Notes: generated by a model from the letters alone, not told the origin. A stretch of 64,000 nucleotides of DNA from Hydra vulgaris (GCF_038396675.1 NC_088920.1:70691001-70755000), one strand, 5' to 3'. Numbered from the stretch's first letter, positions 36,651-50,420 are shown. Numbers and translations are program-made.

Positions 36651-38019
36651 TTTACTGATGGAGTGAAAGTCCTATGGCTTACCTTCTCGTTGGTGCACTT
36701 CGTTAAGTGAATTAGACAAGTATTATGTCTAATTTATGAACTAAATAGCCAAGGCAACATTTTAAATAATTTTTCAATAAATAAATAACTAAAAACCATG
36801 AAAAGAAACTTTTACCAAGATTTTTTTTTTACCTTATAATTTGAAATATTTTATCTGAAATGATTTTAAAATTTTTTTACGGTTGTTTACGGACTTGATT
36901 TCTAACAAGAGATATCAAAATCAACTTTGCTTATATTCCAGCAGAAAATTATTTCTACTGAGTAAGATTAAAATAAAATGATATTATTTTTGTCTTTTAT
37001 AAGTAATTTATTGTATTTTGTAAATTTGAACATTATTACAATAAGTATAATAATTTTTACGCCTGTTATTCTTTCACGCCTGTCCTTATGTCGTTATATA
37101 AAAATTTGTCGGAAACGAATCATATTAGAGAAATCAAATGTTTTTAGACACATTCTTGAAATTTGTTATACTTATTGTTTATTGCGCTGACAACTTTTTA
37201 AATCTAGGGTGGTAAGTAAAGAAGAAAACCAATAAATCAGTCTTCGCTGAACGACGTACTAAAACATAGCGACTAAATAATAATGATAAATGTCATTGTT
37301 GGTAGTCTTCAAAATTTGCGATTTTTAATGAGTGAAGAATTTATATCTTTTAATGGGTTGAACCGTAAATTTAGAAAGGATTTATTTCTAAAAAAAAAAT
37401 TTAACGACGTATTAAAGAAATGATACATACGGCATCCGTAGAATTAATTTTTAACTTCCCATAGAAAAAACAAAATGAAAAGTATTTCCACTCCCAAGTA
37501 GGGTTGGTGTCACCTCTTCTTTCCCACTTTCTATAATGGCATTGAATTCAGCAATTTTAAATACAGTTAGAAGATTTCGACATTTTGAAGTCTGGAAATT
37601 TAAAGAATTCGTCTAGTTGGCAAATGTCGAAAAAGTGTCTATCTTACAGACTCTATCTTACAGGATGAAATTTAAAACTAAAAATAAAAGCAACTCAGAT
37701 GAAAGCAAATTAGGAGGGAAAATAAGGGGGGAGGAGGGGGGAAATATTCCGGACTTTTTCCGCAAACAATTTTTCGGATTTTTCAAATTTGACCTGGATG
37801 ATCTATTATATATATGTATAATTTTTATTGAAATTGACCTATTTCTACAAAAAAAAAAGTCATTGAATTTTTGAAATTTTAAAACCATTCGGAATTCCGC
37901 GGTATACGCGGTGCCATTGGGCTACCTAACCTGATATTGTATCAAAGTTTAATGTATTTATAAAAATAATAAATTTTTGTTGTAGGTTGATGACCAATGG
38001 TTTACAATCAAAGTTCAAC
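36651..38019. other. Non-coding stretch
   Basis: No gene seen. Contains a purine-rich patch at 37690-37745 (ggaggaggggggaaa). No right end matching the hAT left terminal repeat at 25957 was found. Confidence 0.5.
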
Positions 38020-38304
38020 ATGGCTGGCGGCAAGGGTAAAGAGAAATTTGAAGGCACAAACATTTGTAAAGTTGTTGTTGGTAAGTCATGAGTAATGTTA
38101 TCTGTTATTGAAAAACACAATTTGATGATGTGGTGCTACTTTAATTTCAAGTTCTTGCTGTACTTGTTGCAAATTACTCAGGCAATACCTTTTTTTATAG
38201 AAAGCGTCATGCTTAGTAAAGCGACTGCTACGGTTGCTGAAGTCAGAACAGATATCATGAGTTTGTTGAAATATGCACCCGACAGATCTAATGGTGGCGG
38301 TCGG
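38020..38304 (+). CDS. Possible tiny two-exon gene
   Basis: Exon-like MAGGKGKEKFEGTNICKVVV (38020-38081) ends in a GTAAGT donor; after an acceptor near 38180 (attactcag) the frame AIPFFIESVMLSKATATVAEVRTDIMSLLKYAPDRSNGGGR ends at a GTGCGT donor-like site. Splice signals are good but no family is recognised, so it may be transcribed repeat or a gene fragment. Confidence 0.25.
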
Positions 38305-38514
38305 TGCGTAAATGACGATTCGAATATGTTAATATAAAATGTATATATAAAATGTTAACATTTTATCTATTTCTTATATAAACTCCTTAAAATAATTTTT
38401 TGAACATGAAATACACTACTTTTAGCGCAAAATATTGCTTTTTTATTGTCTTATTTTATCGCAATCCAAGTCGAGACAATTTAACATGTTAACGATGACA
38501 ATTTAACATGGCTG

Positions 38515-38549
38515 CAGCCTATTGGATATAAGTTATATCCAATAGGCTG
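38515..38549. repeat. Perfect 35-bp palindrome
   Basis: cagcctattggatataa, one central g, then its exact complement. Lies just left of a larger palindrome and the caacgtt-rich segment. Confidence 0.97.
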
Positions 38550-38569
38550 TATAATTTTTATCAAATGAC

Positions 38570-38918
38570 CAACATTTAACGTTGAAATTAGGTTGTTTGA
38601 ACGTTGTTTTAACGTCTTATCGACAATATATCAACCATATATGGTTGATATATTGTCGATAAGACGTTAAAACAACGTAATTTTAACGTTGAACTTTTAA
38701 TTTTCATTTTATCGAAGTTGAAATATGGATGATATGTAGTCTATAAGACGTTATAACAACGTTGAAACAACGTTTTCATCGACGTTGTTTCAACATCGTG
38801 GTTTTCAACGTCGGATTTTGTTTCCAATTCCACCAAATTTCAACGTTGTTTCAACATTGCATTTCGTCGGTTTGCGACGTTGTTTCAACGTTATTTCAAC
38901 GTCATTGTGCCCACTGGG
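38570..38918 (-). mobile_element. caacgttg-rich element ending in cccactggg, with a 78-bp perfect palindrome
   Basis: Bases 38601-38678 are a perfect palindrome centred on accata|tatggt; the rest carries dozens of aacgtt/acgttg motifs. Its right end (gtcattgtgcccactggg) mirrors the left end at 24716. No coding potential. Confidence 0.8.
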
Positions 38919-40783
38919 AATAAACTGTTCATGTAAAAAGTATGATTTTTGTGTAATATGTAACAACATGTATTAAAAATAAATACAAGAATATACAAAA
39001 AAAAAAAAAGAAACCAATTTTAAACATTAAATATTTATTGTGTAATTCAGTAATCAGTTTACAAAAACTCTTTCATTATATTAGCTAAGTATTTGATGCA
39101 TTATTTATATATTTATTTATTTAATTGCTGCGGTGAGCAAATGCTCACTGAGTGGTAATTCACTTTAGCAGCAAATTTAAAAACTAAAATTTGTAATTTT
39201 AATTCACATAATAAAGTTCATCAAGACTGGTCCAGTTGGTCGACAAAAATTTTTTAGGGAAGATAGTATTTAGCTGATAAGAATAATTAAGATATTGGAA
39301 AAAGTTAATTAAATCGCTTCTTTCTCTTCTCATTGATGTGGTTGTTAGATTAAGTCTATTTAATCTTTCCTCGAATAGAAGCTCTGGATATCCTGGAATT
39401 ATTCTTGTTGCTCTATGTTGTACTCCTTCAATAAGATTAATGACTTTTTTTAAAAATGGATTCCAAATAGAAGGCGCATATTCTAGATGAGGGCGTACTG
39501 GCGAAATATATAACAACTTAAGTATATCAGCATTTAAAAATGAAAATGTGTGTCGGATAAGACCTAAAATTCTATTTGCTTTAGAAACACACCCAGCTAT
39601 ATGATGATCATATTTCAGATTGCTTTTAAACATGACACCAAGATCATTTACACAATCCACCGTACTCAATTGATAATCAGAAATGTAATATTTATTGATA
39701 TTTTTATTTAATTTCTTACTTTTATTGACATGCATTATTTTACATTTTTCTATATTTAGTTGCATTATTTTAAATTTTTCTATATTTAGTTGCATACTCC
39801 AGTCATTGCACCAATTAACAATATAATTTATGTCATCCTGTAGATTATTACTACTTTTATCACGGATTATGTGGAAAACCTTGCAATCTTATTTTTTAGT
39901 TTAACCGGAAGACCATTGATATAAATTAAAACAACATAAACAAGATTGGTCCAAGTACAGTGCCTTTCGGCACACCACTTAAAACACCAAGCCACGTAGA
40001 AGCAATGTCTTCAATAACAACTCTTTGCCTTCTATTTGATAAAAAAGACTAAACCCACTTAAGAACGATTCCCTTTATACCGTACATTTCAATTTTTAAT
40101 ATAATTTTTCTATAGTGAACTCTCTTAAAAGCTTTAGAAAAGTCAGTAAATAGGATATCAATGTGATAATCTTGATCACTGCCAGAGTTACAATATCTTG
40201 ACTTTCAAGTAAATTTGTAAAGCAAGATTTACCTGGTAGAAAACCATGTTGATTCTTATTTATCAAATTATTATCTAAAAGATGCCGAATGATGGTTTTT
40301 TTTTTTTTAATATGTTTTTTTAAATTTTGTATATAACTGACAAAAGAGAAACAGGTTTATAGTTGGAAGGTTGTAGCTTATCGCGATTTTTAACAATCGG
40401 AACTATGTTTGAACGTTCCATGCTTTTGGTAACACTTCCGATTTAAGAGATGGCTTAAAAATATGTTCAATAGGAATACTCAGACTAAAAGAACAGGTAC
40501 TCACATACATACATACGGATGGACTCCATCGTTCCCGCAGGATTTATATTTATCCAATGATTTTAATTGTATAAAAATTTCTTTTAAACTGATTATTTTG
40601 TTTATATCATTTTCACATTGGTTATGAGTAGCCGGATCAACATTCGGTAAGGCTTTGTTATCGTCTTCAGTAAATACAGATTGAAAATTTGTCTTTAACA
40701 AATTCGTAATATCTTGAAGGTTATCACTCACAGCTCCAAGTTTGTTGTTCACATATGCATAAAATCTCTTAGGATCTGATGTA

Positions 40784-42310
40784 CACGAAATAAATGTGAA
40801 AGTATAAAAACATTTCAAAAAAAGTACTCCTCAATTTTTATTTCGAACCAAGTAATAATTTTAATAAATTAATATAAGAAGTTCAAACATTAAAAAAAAA
40901 ATTAATTATTCCTGTGGGAATCTAATAAATTCTCGAACTTTTGCTTTAGTGGTTTCCATAAGCTTGTGGTTTGCTTTAGTGGTACCCATTAATTTTTCTT
41001 TTATACTATATATTCTTGAAACAACTTTGTAAAAATTATAAATTTTAACACGGTGCTCGGCGAAAAGGCAAATCAATGCCTTCTACTTGCCATTAACTTA
41101 ATTGTAAATTTATGGAAACTGTTATATTTATTAAAAGGCAAAATAGAATGTAAAAAAAAAAAAAAAAAAAAAAAGCTTGCGCACAGAATAAGAATCAAAA
41201 CTATTTGATGTTTTTTTTAATTGATATTTTAATATCATTAATGTTTCCGAAATTATTAAAAAAAAAATGAAAAAAAAAAAAAAGCCTTTTTTTTTTTTTT
41301 CATTTTTTTTTCATAATAGCCCAGTACTTTTCAATAACTCTCAACTCTGGGCAGTTTGGAGGATTTTCTGTTTTAGGCACAAATTTCACATTATTCTTTT
41401 TATACCATTCCATAGCTAGTTTACAATAATGAATTGAAGCTAAATCAGGCCAGAACACAGGTTTGTTATTGTGTGATTTAATGAGAGGTAAAAGGCGTTT
41501 TTGTAAACATATTTTAACATATATTTGACCAGAAAGTGTGGACTGAGAAATATAAGGTGCTGATTTTTTGCCACAACTGCAAATAGCTTGCCAAATCAAA
41601 GCTTTTTTGGCGAACTTGTCATGTTTTGTGTATTTAAATTTCTCATCTGCTTTTCCTCTATATTTGGCAATATAATAAACAGCACCAGGAATTTGTTGAT
41701 GTACTCGATATAAGTTTCATTGTCTTCAATATTACAGAAATTTTTAGAAATAAAATTGTCATACAACTTTCTGCAGGTGGTTCTTGCACTTTTTTTTTGA
41801 GTTTCAGAACGGTTGGGCACTTTTTCTGCGTTGAAAGAATAAAAAACCATGTTTGTTTCTAACTTTTGCAACAAAACTATGAGAATATCCATATATTTTT
41901 GCGCGTTCCCTTAGTGAAAGGCTTGGGTTATTCTTAAAACTGTTAACCAGTTTTCTAACTAGTTTTATATCTTTAAAACCTTCCTTTCTTCTACCATCAG
42001 ATTTGCGTTTGATTGATTTTTGTTTGAGAAAAACGTTGAATAACACGACTAACTGTGTATGGATGTATTTGCAACGATTTTGCTATCGAACTGTAGCTAC
42101 TATTAGGCTTATGTAAATATTTGTGCATAATTTTTTCTCTTACGTCTTCTTCATTTGTCATTTTTAAAACTAATTTCACGTTAAATCCAAAAACTAACAT
42201 AGTTTTTTGAAACCACAACACGTTGTAAACAAAATACAAACAATTAAAAAGATGTTAATACAACCACTGAAAAAAAAATGACGCGCTTATTCTTTCACAT
42301 TTATTTCGTG
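40784..42310 (-). mobile_element. Tc1/mariner element (DD37E spacing) inside the RT of element B
   Basis: 1,527 bp. Ends cacgaaataaatgtgaaag / ctttcacatttatttcgtg are inverted, flanked by TA on both sides (40782-40783 and 42311-42312). One minus-strand transposase pseudogene. Confidence 0.92.
41300..42161 (-). pseudogene. Tc1-type transposase with 37-residue D-E spacing
   Basis: Starts MTNEEDVREKIMHKYLHKPN; first helix-turn-helix YSSIAKSLQIHPYTVSRVIQR, second near SLSLRERAKIYGYSHSFVAKV; C-terminal core has the second Asp in FWPDLASIHYCK and Glu in PELRVIEKYWAIM with 37 residues between. The first catalytic block around DNETYIEY is present. Three frameshifts at about 42005, 41810 and 41600, the last at a homopolymer. 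Confidence 0.87.
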
Positions 42311-42493
42311 TAAACGCTTTAATTCGAGATTCTTTCTGCCTGATACAATAAAATTAGATCATATTTGTTTTTTTTCAGTAATTAGTTTCTTTATGTCAGA
42401 TGTAATCCAAGCTTGTCGTGGTTGACTTTTTTTTTTAGAACGTGGGATAAACTTGTTACAAGCCACCGTATATAATTCTGAAAATTTTTCATA

Positions 42494-43357
42494 TCACTGA
42501 TTGAAATTTCTAACTCCTAATACTTCTTTCCAATTAATTGAATTAAAATATTTTATCGTATTAATATAATCACCTTTTTTACATATATAACTTGAAATAA
42601 ATTTTTTATTGATATTATTAGCGCTTATCAAGTAGTCCCAAGTCAATATCATATGTGCGTGAACAATCTTTCCTAAAGGAGGATTTGATGTAAGTTCAGA
42701 AACACGATTTGAGTTTTCTGTAAATATAAGATCAAGAATGTTAGTCGAATCTTTATCCGTTATTTGAAATGTTGGAAAAAATACATTTTGTGACAAAAAG
42801 CAGTCGTTTATAGTTTCAACAAAATGAAATTCTAAACTATTTAGATCTGACCACCTACCAGTGAAGATACCACCAATCCATTTTATATTCGGATTATTAA
42901 AGTCCTCCGTCAACAAAAAACCTGTATAAGCACTATTATCGTAAACACGTTTAGCCGCAAGAATAGATTTACAAAGGTTTGAACTGTTTGCTGAATTAGG
43001 AGGTCTATAAACACAACCAACTAATATTTTTTCAAATTTATATTTGAGTCCACACCGTATTTGTTCAATATCTGGATAACATAGTTCAATAGAGTTAATT
43101 TCAAAAGTTATAAGATCTTTTCATGTATAGATATAAACTCCACCTCCTCGTCCGTTAATTCTGTCCTTTCTAAAGATATTAAAACCATGCAGGTTTGACA
43201 CTGATTCGGCAGTAAACCACGTTTCCGTCACCATTATAGCATCTATTTTATTTAACTGTGCTAATACTGAAAGTTCATTAAGTTTATTATTTAATGAGGT
43301 TGCGTTTGTGAATAAAATTTTTAGGTTTTTCTTATTGTTGTTTGGTAATCTTGACAA
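42494..43357 (-). pseudogene. APE endonuclease of non-LTR element B
   Basis: The N-terminal part has LKILFTNATSLNNKLNELSV, KIDAIMVTETWF and GRGGGVYIY; the second part, in a different frame, has TEDFNNPNIKW (GDFN region altered), FHFVETINDCFLSQNV and NILDLIFTENSNRVSEL. These are the conserved blocks of apurinic-type endonucleases of non-LTR elements. Confidence 0.8.
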
Positions 43358-43499
43358 CTTGTTCCCTCAAAATCCCATAAACCAAGGTATCCGTATTTTG
43401 CAGAGATTTATTTTTCCTTTTTTTTCCTGACCTAAAATATAATCAAAAGCTCTTTCGGCAAAGGTTTTATCTGGGTTAATGAATATATCCTTCAAATAT

Positions 43500-43914
43500 T
43501 CATGTGTAAAAGTAGAGCAGGTTTTTGACTAAAAAAATTTTTTTTTAAATCTTCTCACAAAGACCGGTAAAGATGGTTTTCCAATCGTATTAAATATCTC
43601 TTCCACTAGATTAAAGTCATTAGCTTGTTTTTCCAAATCACTTTTTGCATCAGATTCTGTTACACCAAATATTATTATACAGCTTCATTATTTTTTCGTT
43701 CATTTTGTTCTATAATTGACGCGTTTAGGTTGATTAATTGTGTTTCACTTTTTTTTCCACGAACAACAACATCCGCCCACGAAGGAGCAGATGTTGTTTA
43801 TGCCTCCAATGCCTCAATATTTTTTAATAACTTTTCTATTATTTCTTGTTGAGCACGCACGACTACAATTATATCAATAGTTTTTAAAGTTTCATTTCCT
43901 TTTAATTTATCCAT
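43500..43914 (-). pseudogene. ORF1-like remnant of non-LTR element B
   Basis: Starts MDKLKGNETLKTIDIIVVV with helical RAQQEIIEKLLKNIEALEA, then SAPSWADVVVRGKKSE in the same frame after a stop. A short coiled coil followed by SWADVV is typical of ORF1 proteins of Jockey/CR1-like elements. Broken by several stops. Confidence 0.55.
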
Positions 43915-44348
43915 TGTTGTTAAAAATTAGTTGATAATATTAACAATGCAAACAGTTTTAATGATGCACTCTGACGTAAATCGCAAGTTTTAGTTTCAAT
44001 AATGTAAACTTTTTAACTTAATTTTTAATTTTCCCACTCAAAAAATTGTATTTTGTTATTTTTTACAGCACCAAAAACAACAACAACAACAAAATATATG
44101 TTAAGTTAATGTAATCGAAAAAACTTCAAACAAAAGCAATAAAACCAAGTATTCACGACTTCTAATATTTCTTGTGTATATTGAGCATTCAAATCAAAAA
44201 CACATCTTATCACTTCAATAGCGGATGTATGATGATGTATATTAATTCAAGAATAGTTGACCATAAGAGAATATTGAGTTATAAAAAAAGTAAACATAAG
44301 CTGCAATTGAACAAGATTTAGGTTAATTATTCGTGGGTGGATGCTGAA
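43915..44348. other. Non-coding stretch
   Basis: 5' flank of element B, with a (CAA)n tract at about 44076-44093. No gene seen. Confidence 0.5.
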
Positions 44349-44528
44349 GCGGCCGTGGCGCAGTGGTTATAGCGTTTGCTTTAGAAGATCGAGGGTCAAA
44401 ACGAAATCTGGACATATTTTCGCGTCACGGTAAGAAAGGAGGCGTGAATATTAAATGCACTTCCGCGGTGCTCTGTGACAAGACCGTTAGGTTTTCTTGG
44501 GGCACCTAAATAAAAAAATTAAAAAAAA
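44349..44528 (+). mobile_element. tRNA-derived SINE, second family
   Basis: gcggccgtggcgcagtggttatagcg (A-box-like) and gatcgagggtcaaaacg (B-box-like) form a tRNA-related head; a GC-rich body and A-rich tail follow. Different body from the SINE at 19185. Confidence 0.72.
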
Positions 44529-44785
44529 TTGGTGAATAAGAAATTCAAGAAAAACAATCATCAAAAAAATGGATACTGTATACATAAGTGATAAATACTT
44601 TGCAACAGTAGTTTAACTTTATTGGCTATTTGAAGCGTAAATGATACAAGCGAAATTAATAGATTATATAACAGTTTACTTTCTTGTTGTATGCAGCAAC
44701 CGTCACATTATGTCTTTGGCTAACAGAATGGTAATTTTCAGCCGCAGAAGATTTATCCATATATACATATATACATACATATATA

Positions 44786-45949
<1,164 letters not shown>

Positions 45950-45958
45950 AAATATAAA

Positions 45959-46105
45959 TTAGTAAAACACTTATTTAACTTTTATCTTCCACATCATGTA
46001 TCTCCATCAGTAGGTTCATCAGGAAGCTTGAAGGCTTCCTAATGAACCTACTAATGGAGAAACATGATGTGGAAGATAAAAGTTAGATAAGTGTTTTTGC
46101 TAATT
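45959..46105. repeat. Long imperfect hairpin
   Basis: Arms aaaacacttatttaacttttatcttccacatcatgt... and the near-complement up to taagtgttttt; centre aggaagc ttga aggcttcct. Stem about 65 bp with few mismatches: foldback MITE or RNA-hairpin source. Confidence 0.9.
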
Positions 46106-46160
46106 TATTAATGCTCTGTTCTTTAAGAACCTTGAGCACTCTATTTGTAGAATACACTGA

Positions 46161-46170
46161 CATAATTTAT

Positions 46171-46268
<98 letters not shown>

Positions 46269-46288
46269 TTATATATATATATATACAT
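46161..46288. repeat. (TA)n array
   Basis: Almost pure TA. Tyr/Ile reading frames here are artefacts. Confidence 0.95.
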
Positions 46289-47867
46289 ACCTACACTATA
46301 TTCATGGTTATATTTAAAAAACACGCCAGCTAAAAAAATCTAAAATTGCTATTTAATGCGACAAGTTTGTTTGCTAAAATTTTACTTTGGCTTCCATAAT
46401 AAAACCATCTTTCAACAAAAGTTTCAGTGTTTCAAAATTAATTTTAAAAGAAGGAAAATTTCCGTTCAATTTTGTTAAATGGGTCCTTTCCGTACAAACA
46501 ACGGAAAATAATTCCTTAAAAATAAGGAACTTTTTAACAGTGTATGGTTTTACCATGATTTGAATTTCACCTCTGCAGCAGAATCAATATACATCTGCTA
46601 ATAGTCTTGTTGATCTTAAAAGTGTAAATTAAAAATAATGCAATCAGATAAAACAAGGTTTAAAATTACACTGCTAAAAACTTATTACATTTAATTTTGA
46701 CAAGATAAAATAAAGCGCTATTTCTATTGATTTCATGTTTATTACATTTCTTCTGATTTTGAGAAAATTCTGTCATTGAAAAAACAATTTGATTAAAGTT
46801 ATTGTTTTTGTATTTTAACATTTTAAACCATTTTGCGACCCAGTGTTTTTAAACAATTTGTTATTTTATGACATAAATTATTCTTAGATAATAAGACTAT
46901 AATATCAAAACATATAAAATTAAGGTTTACTTTAAAAATTACAGAATAAGAAAAGTAGCAGGTCAAAAACCGCGATGCCCTGCAGAGAGAAATGCAGTTA
47001 GCAATTCAATTGATCTCTTGAGTATTTTATTACTCAGAATAAAAACCTGTCTGATTTTAGAGAAATGCAACTTAAACTTAATAAAATTCAAGGCGTGTGA
47101 AACAACTCCATATTTGTTAATTTTTACCTAATGGTCTGATTTTTTTCTGCAAGTTCACAATAATCTCTGCACTTCTCAAAAATCTAAATGTAAATAGTTT
47201 TAAAATTAGAAACTTATGCATTTTGCTTTTGCAAAAAGGCATTTTAAAGTGAAGTAGTTTTATCTTTACCTTACTACTTTTTAAGCTTTTATGATTTTAT
47301 GATAGAAATAGTTTATTCTCCTGCTTAACAGTTTTATTTACGGCTACGACTATATAAGGCTCTCCGAAATGATGGCAGGAGGTTAACAACAATAATGGTC
47401 GATCAGGAAACTTAGCTAATCTTGTACAAAATCCTTTTAAATAGCCAGGGCTTAAAGTGGGTGAACTTTATGAGATCACAAGCATTTAACATATTTCTAA
47501 TTGCTGTGTATTAGGCCTCAACGTTATCGTGTTTAAAAACCACGTTTTATTAATTTCATAAATACCACCAGTCAGCAAAAATAATAGTAATAAAAAATGC
47601 GCACAACCAGTATACACAAAAATCTTTTATCATTTGTAATGACGTTATTATATATAATGCTATATAGTTAATGATTTGTAAAATTCTTTTCGCGCCAATT
47701 GTTTAAAAATGCCCTTAAAATCTGAAAAATGTAAAAATGTTAAACTTTAAAAGAATAGCGCGAGTATAAATAGTCATCCAAAATAAAATCTAAAAAAATT
47801 TCTTAAGAAAACATTACCTTGGAAATATTTTATGACACTCCGCGTATTAAAATTTGTTCATGAGGGT
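46289..47867. other. Non-coding stretch with one short unidentified minus-strand frame
   Basis: The minus-strand frame 46556-46374 (60 codons, FLIFKELFSVVCTERTHLTKLNG) has no family match I can name. The rest is AT-rich and shows nothing. Confidence 0.4.
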
Positions 47868-49920
47868 CAAAATGGCATGGGCTAAAATTGATCTTTTACT
47901 TATTCAAGAAGAGAAATCTTATTATGTTTGGATTAAAAACCTTCCTAGAATGATTCACTTTAACAGCAAACACAACGGTTTTAAGCACCACTATCGATGA
48001 TGTCTTCATGTCTGTAGCACCGCTGACTTATTGAAAGCTCATCGCGATGAATGTTTAGATATCGGAGAAAAGGCACAACCGCACAGTGATGCCAAAAAAA
48101 GACAAGGATAATATTTTAAAATTGAATAATTATCAGAAACAGATGTGGGTACCATACATCATTTATGCTGAATTTAAAGTATTAAATTTACTTGTAGAAG
48201 GTGCTCCTAAAGATTCAGCTAAAAGCTCTACTCGACTGATAGCAAAACAACTACCTTGCAGTTATTATTACGTAAAAATCCGGAGCGACGGCTTACGAAG
48301 CTTCAACACTATATTGCGGTAAGAATGCAGTGGAGCACTTTCTTGCGAGCCTTTAAACTTTGAAGTCTATGAACTTCATGAGTTCAAAAGAATTAACCCT
48401 GTTTTTAGAAGTCCAGAAAAAATAGTTATGACTAAGGTTGACAAGATTTCATTTGCGGAAGCAGCAGTTTCTTATATATGCAGTAAAAATCTTGGCAATG
48501 ATATAGTTTGTGACCACTGCCACATTACGTGGATATACCGAGGCGCTGCTCACAGAGATTGTTATCTCAAGCTTTGCATTAGACCTGGTGTAACTAAGGT
48601 CCCAGTAGTATTTTATAATTTGGAAGGTTTTGATTCGTATCTGATTATGTAGGCTCTCGGTAAAGCCGAGGGAGGTTAAATTAGCTGCATCCCAAACACT
48701 CTCTTGATATACACGACGTTTGGTACAGGGCAGCTGCAATTTATTGATAGTTTGCAGTTCAAAAATTTGTCTCTTGATTTTTTGGCAAAAAAATAGGTGA
48801 ATTAAAAATAATCCGAGTCGGCTTAACAGAAAAAGAGCTAGCGCTTTTAAAACGCAAGGGGGTTTACCTCTATACGTTGAAAGCTACCCCTATAAGTAAG
48901 TTGAGAGCTTTGACAGATTTAATAAGCAATGTTTACCATCTCAAGAAACATTTTACTCAAAACTTTTGAGGAGTGGAATTAATATTGAGAACTATCAACA
49001 TGCGTAAAATGTCTGGAACACTTTAATGATTATCATGATATCTATCTCAAGACGGCTGTAAAATTGCTTGGAGATGTTTTTGAAGAACTTAGACCAACCT
49101 CCATGACCTATTACGGTCTGGACCCAATTTATTACTTTAGCGATCCAGGAATGAGTTGGGATGCCCTTATGAAAAAGACTGGAGTCCAACTCAAGCTACT
49201 TACTGATACTGACATGCGCCACTTCTAAGAAAAAGAGTTACGTGGAGATATGTCAATGGCAAACAATCAATACGGTTGGGCAATGATGCAGTCTCTACTA
49301 GGTGGACGTAAAATTTACAAAGTATGAAAAAGTACTCAACTTGCGAAACAAGGAAAAATGCATTGTTTTTTATATCGCAATCTTAAACTATACCAATCGC
49401 TTTGAATGCGAGTTACTAAATTTCAGATGGCTCCCTGTATTCAGGTGAATGCTAATTTAAGGGCTAAGGCTACTACAGCTTTCGAAAAAAATTTTGTTAA
49501 ACTTATGAGCAATAGTGTGTTACAATGGAAGACTTACTCAAGCGAATACGTGTAGACCTTGTGTGTAATTGTTGCGAATACGTGTAGACCCTAACCCTAA
49601 GCCTAACCCTAACCCTGACGTGAGAACAAAGAAGAGCAGCTAGAGAAGCTTTTTAATGACACAGCTACCAAAGTCATAAAATATTTCAGCATTGGTAATT
49701 TTGGAGTCATCCACAGAACAAAATCTTAACTAAAATTGAATTAGACCTCAGCAAACGCCTTATGCATGAGTTTTGGTACAACTAGATTAAATCAAAATAT
49801 AACCGAATAGTATAACTACTGTACACTGACACAGATAGCTTATTGTTTCAAGGAAAGACTGAAGATATATAAGGAGACAAAGATATGATAGAAAATTCTA
49901 AACATTATGAATTTATGAGT
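47868..49920 (+). pseudogene. Second, divergent Polinton-type DNA polymerase B, heavily decayed
   Basis: Blocks in changing frames: SYYVWIKNLPRM, CSTADLLKAHRDEC, VPYIIYAEFKVL (exonuclease I with the first Asp changed to Glu-Phe context), VCDHCHITWIYRGAAHRDCYLKL, VPVVFYNLEGFDSYLIM (Exo II), LALLKRKGVYLY, FNDYHDIYLKTAVKLLGDVFEELR (Exo III), YYFSDPGMSWDALM, FVKLMSNSV (motif B) and YTDTDSLLFQGKTEDI (motif C). More than ten breaks. Sequence differs clearly from the polymerase at 10079-14003, so it is a different lineage, not a copy. Confidence 0.85.
49589..49616. repeat. Interstitial telomere-like repeat (CCCTAA)n
   Basis: ccctaaccctaagcctaacc... about four to five imperfect units, flanked on the left by two direct copies of gcgaatacgtgtagacc (49542 and 49574). 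It lies inside the decayed polymerase. Confidence 0.85.
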
Positions 49921-50420
49921 ATTAAAAAGATCATCCATGCTTTAACGAGACTAATAAAAAACTTTTATCTTATAATTAATAGACATTGATTCGTGTCTCA
50001 GTAATATTGGTTTTTAAACTCTTTTTTTTTTGCTATGAAAATCGCTCCACCCTAGTGTACAACCATTAAAATGTAAACATAAAATTTTTTTGTACCATAT
50101 AAAAATGAATACAAATTTTACAAGTATGTTAAGATCAGTTACTAATCTATAATCAAAAGAAAATCGTAAAAAAAATAAAAATAAAAAAATAATTTCACCT
50201 TGAAACTAAAAATTAGAAGATAGGATAATTTAAAGAAAATTAAAGAGCAGTTAATAAGATGGTTGTTATTAAAGAAAAAAAAAATTAAAAAAAAAAAAAG
50301 AAAAAAAGAATCTTAAAAAGAATTTAATTCATTAACATCGTTAAAAAGTTTTTGTTTGAGTTTTTGTTTGAATAGAGAAAGTAAAGAACAACTTTTCAGC
50401 TGGTTATTTAATTAAGTTTT
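49921..50420. other. Non-coding, A-rich
   Basis: Poly-A and simple A/G runs at 50270-50330; probably the 3' side of element C. No gene. Confidence 0.4.

Larger units (their letters stand above)
39199..42480 (-). pseudogene. Reverse transcriptase of non-LTR element B (interrupted)
   Basis: 5' block DPKRFYAYVNNKLG, FTEDDN, and LKSLDKYKSCGNDGVHPY (40501-40781); core with LFTDFSKAF and SGVPKGTVLGPILF-like blocks (about 39900-40200); thumb/C-terminal part 39795-39199 (NDLGVMFKSNLKYDHHI, PHLEYAPSIWNPF, QHRATRIIPGY). Numerous frameshifts. The stretch 40784-42310 is a foreign insertion at a TA. Confidence 0.82.
39199..43914 (-). mobile_element. APE-type non-LTR retrotransposon (element B), ORF1 to RT, split by a Tc1-type element
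   Basis: Minus strand order: ORF1 start (43914), endonuclease (43357-42494), reverse transcriptase (about 42480-39199). A Tc1/mariner element interrupts the RT at 40784-42310. Many stops and frameshifts, so inactive. Confidence 0.87.

Noticed and set aside
38020-38081. Start of a histone H2A.Z gene because of MAGGKGK.
   Set aside because: Similarity stops after seven residues; no histone fold follows.
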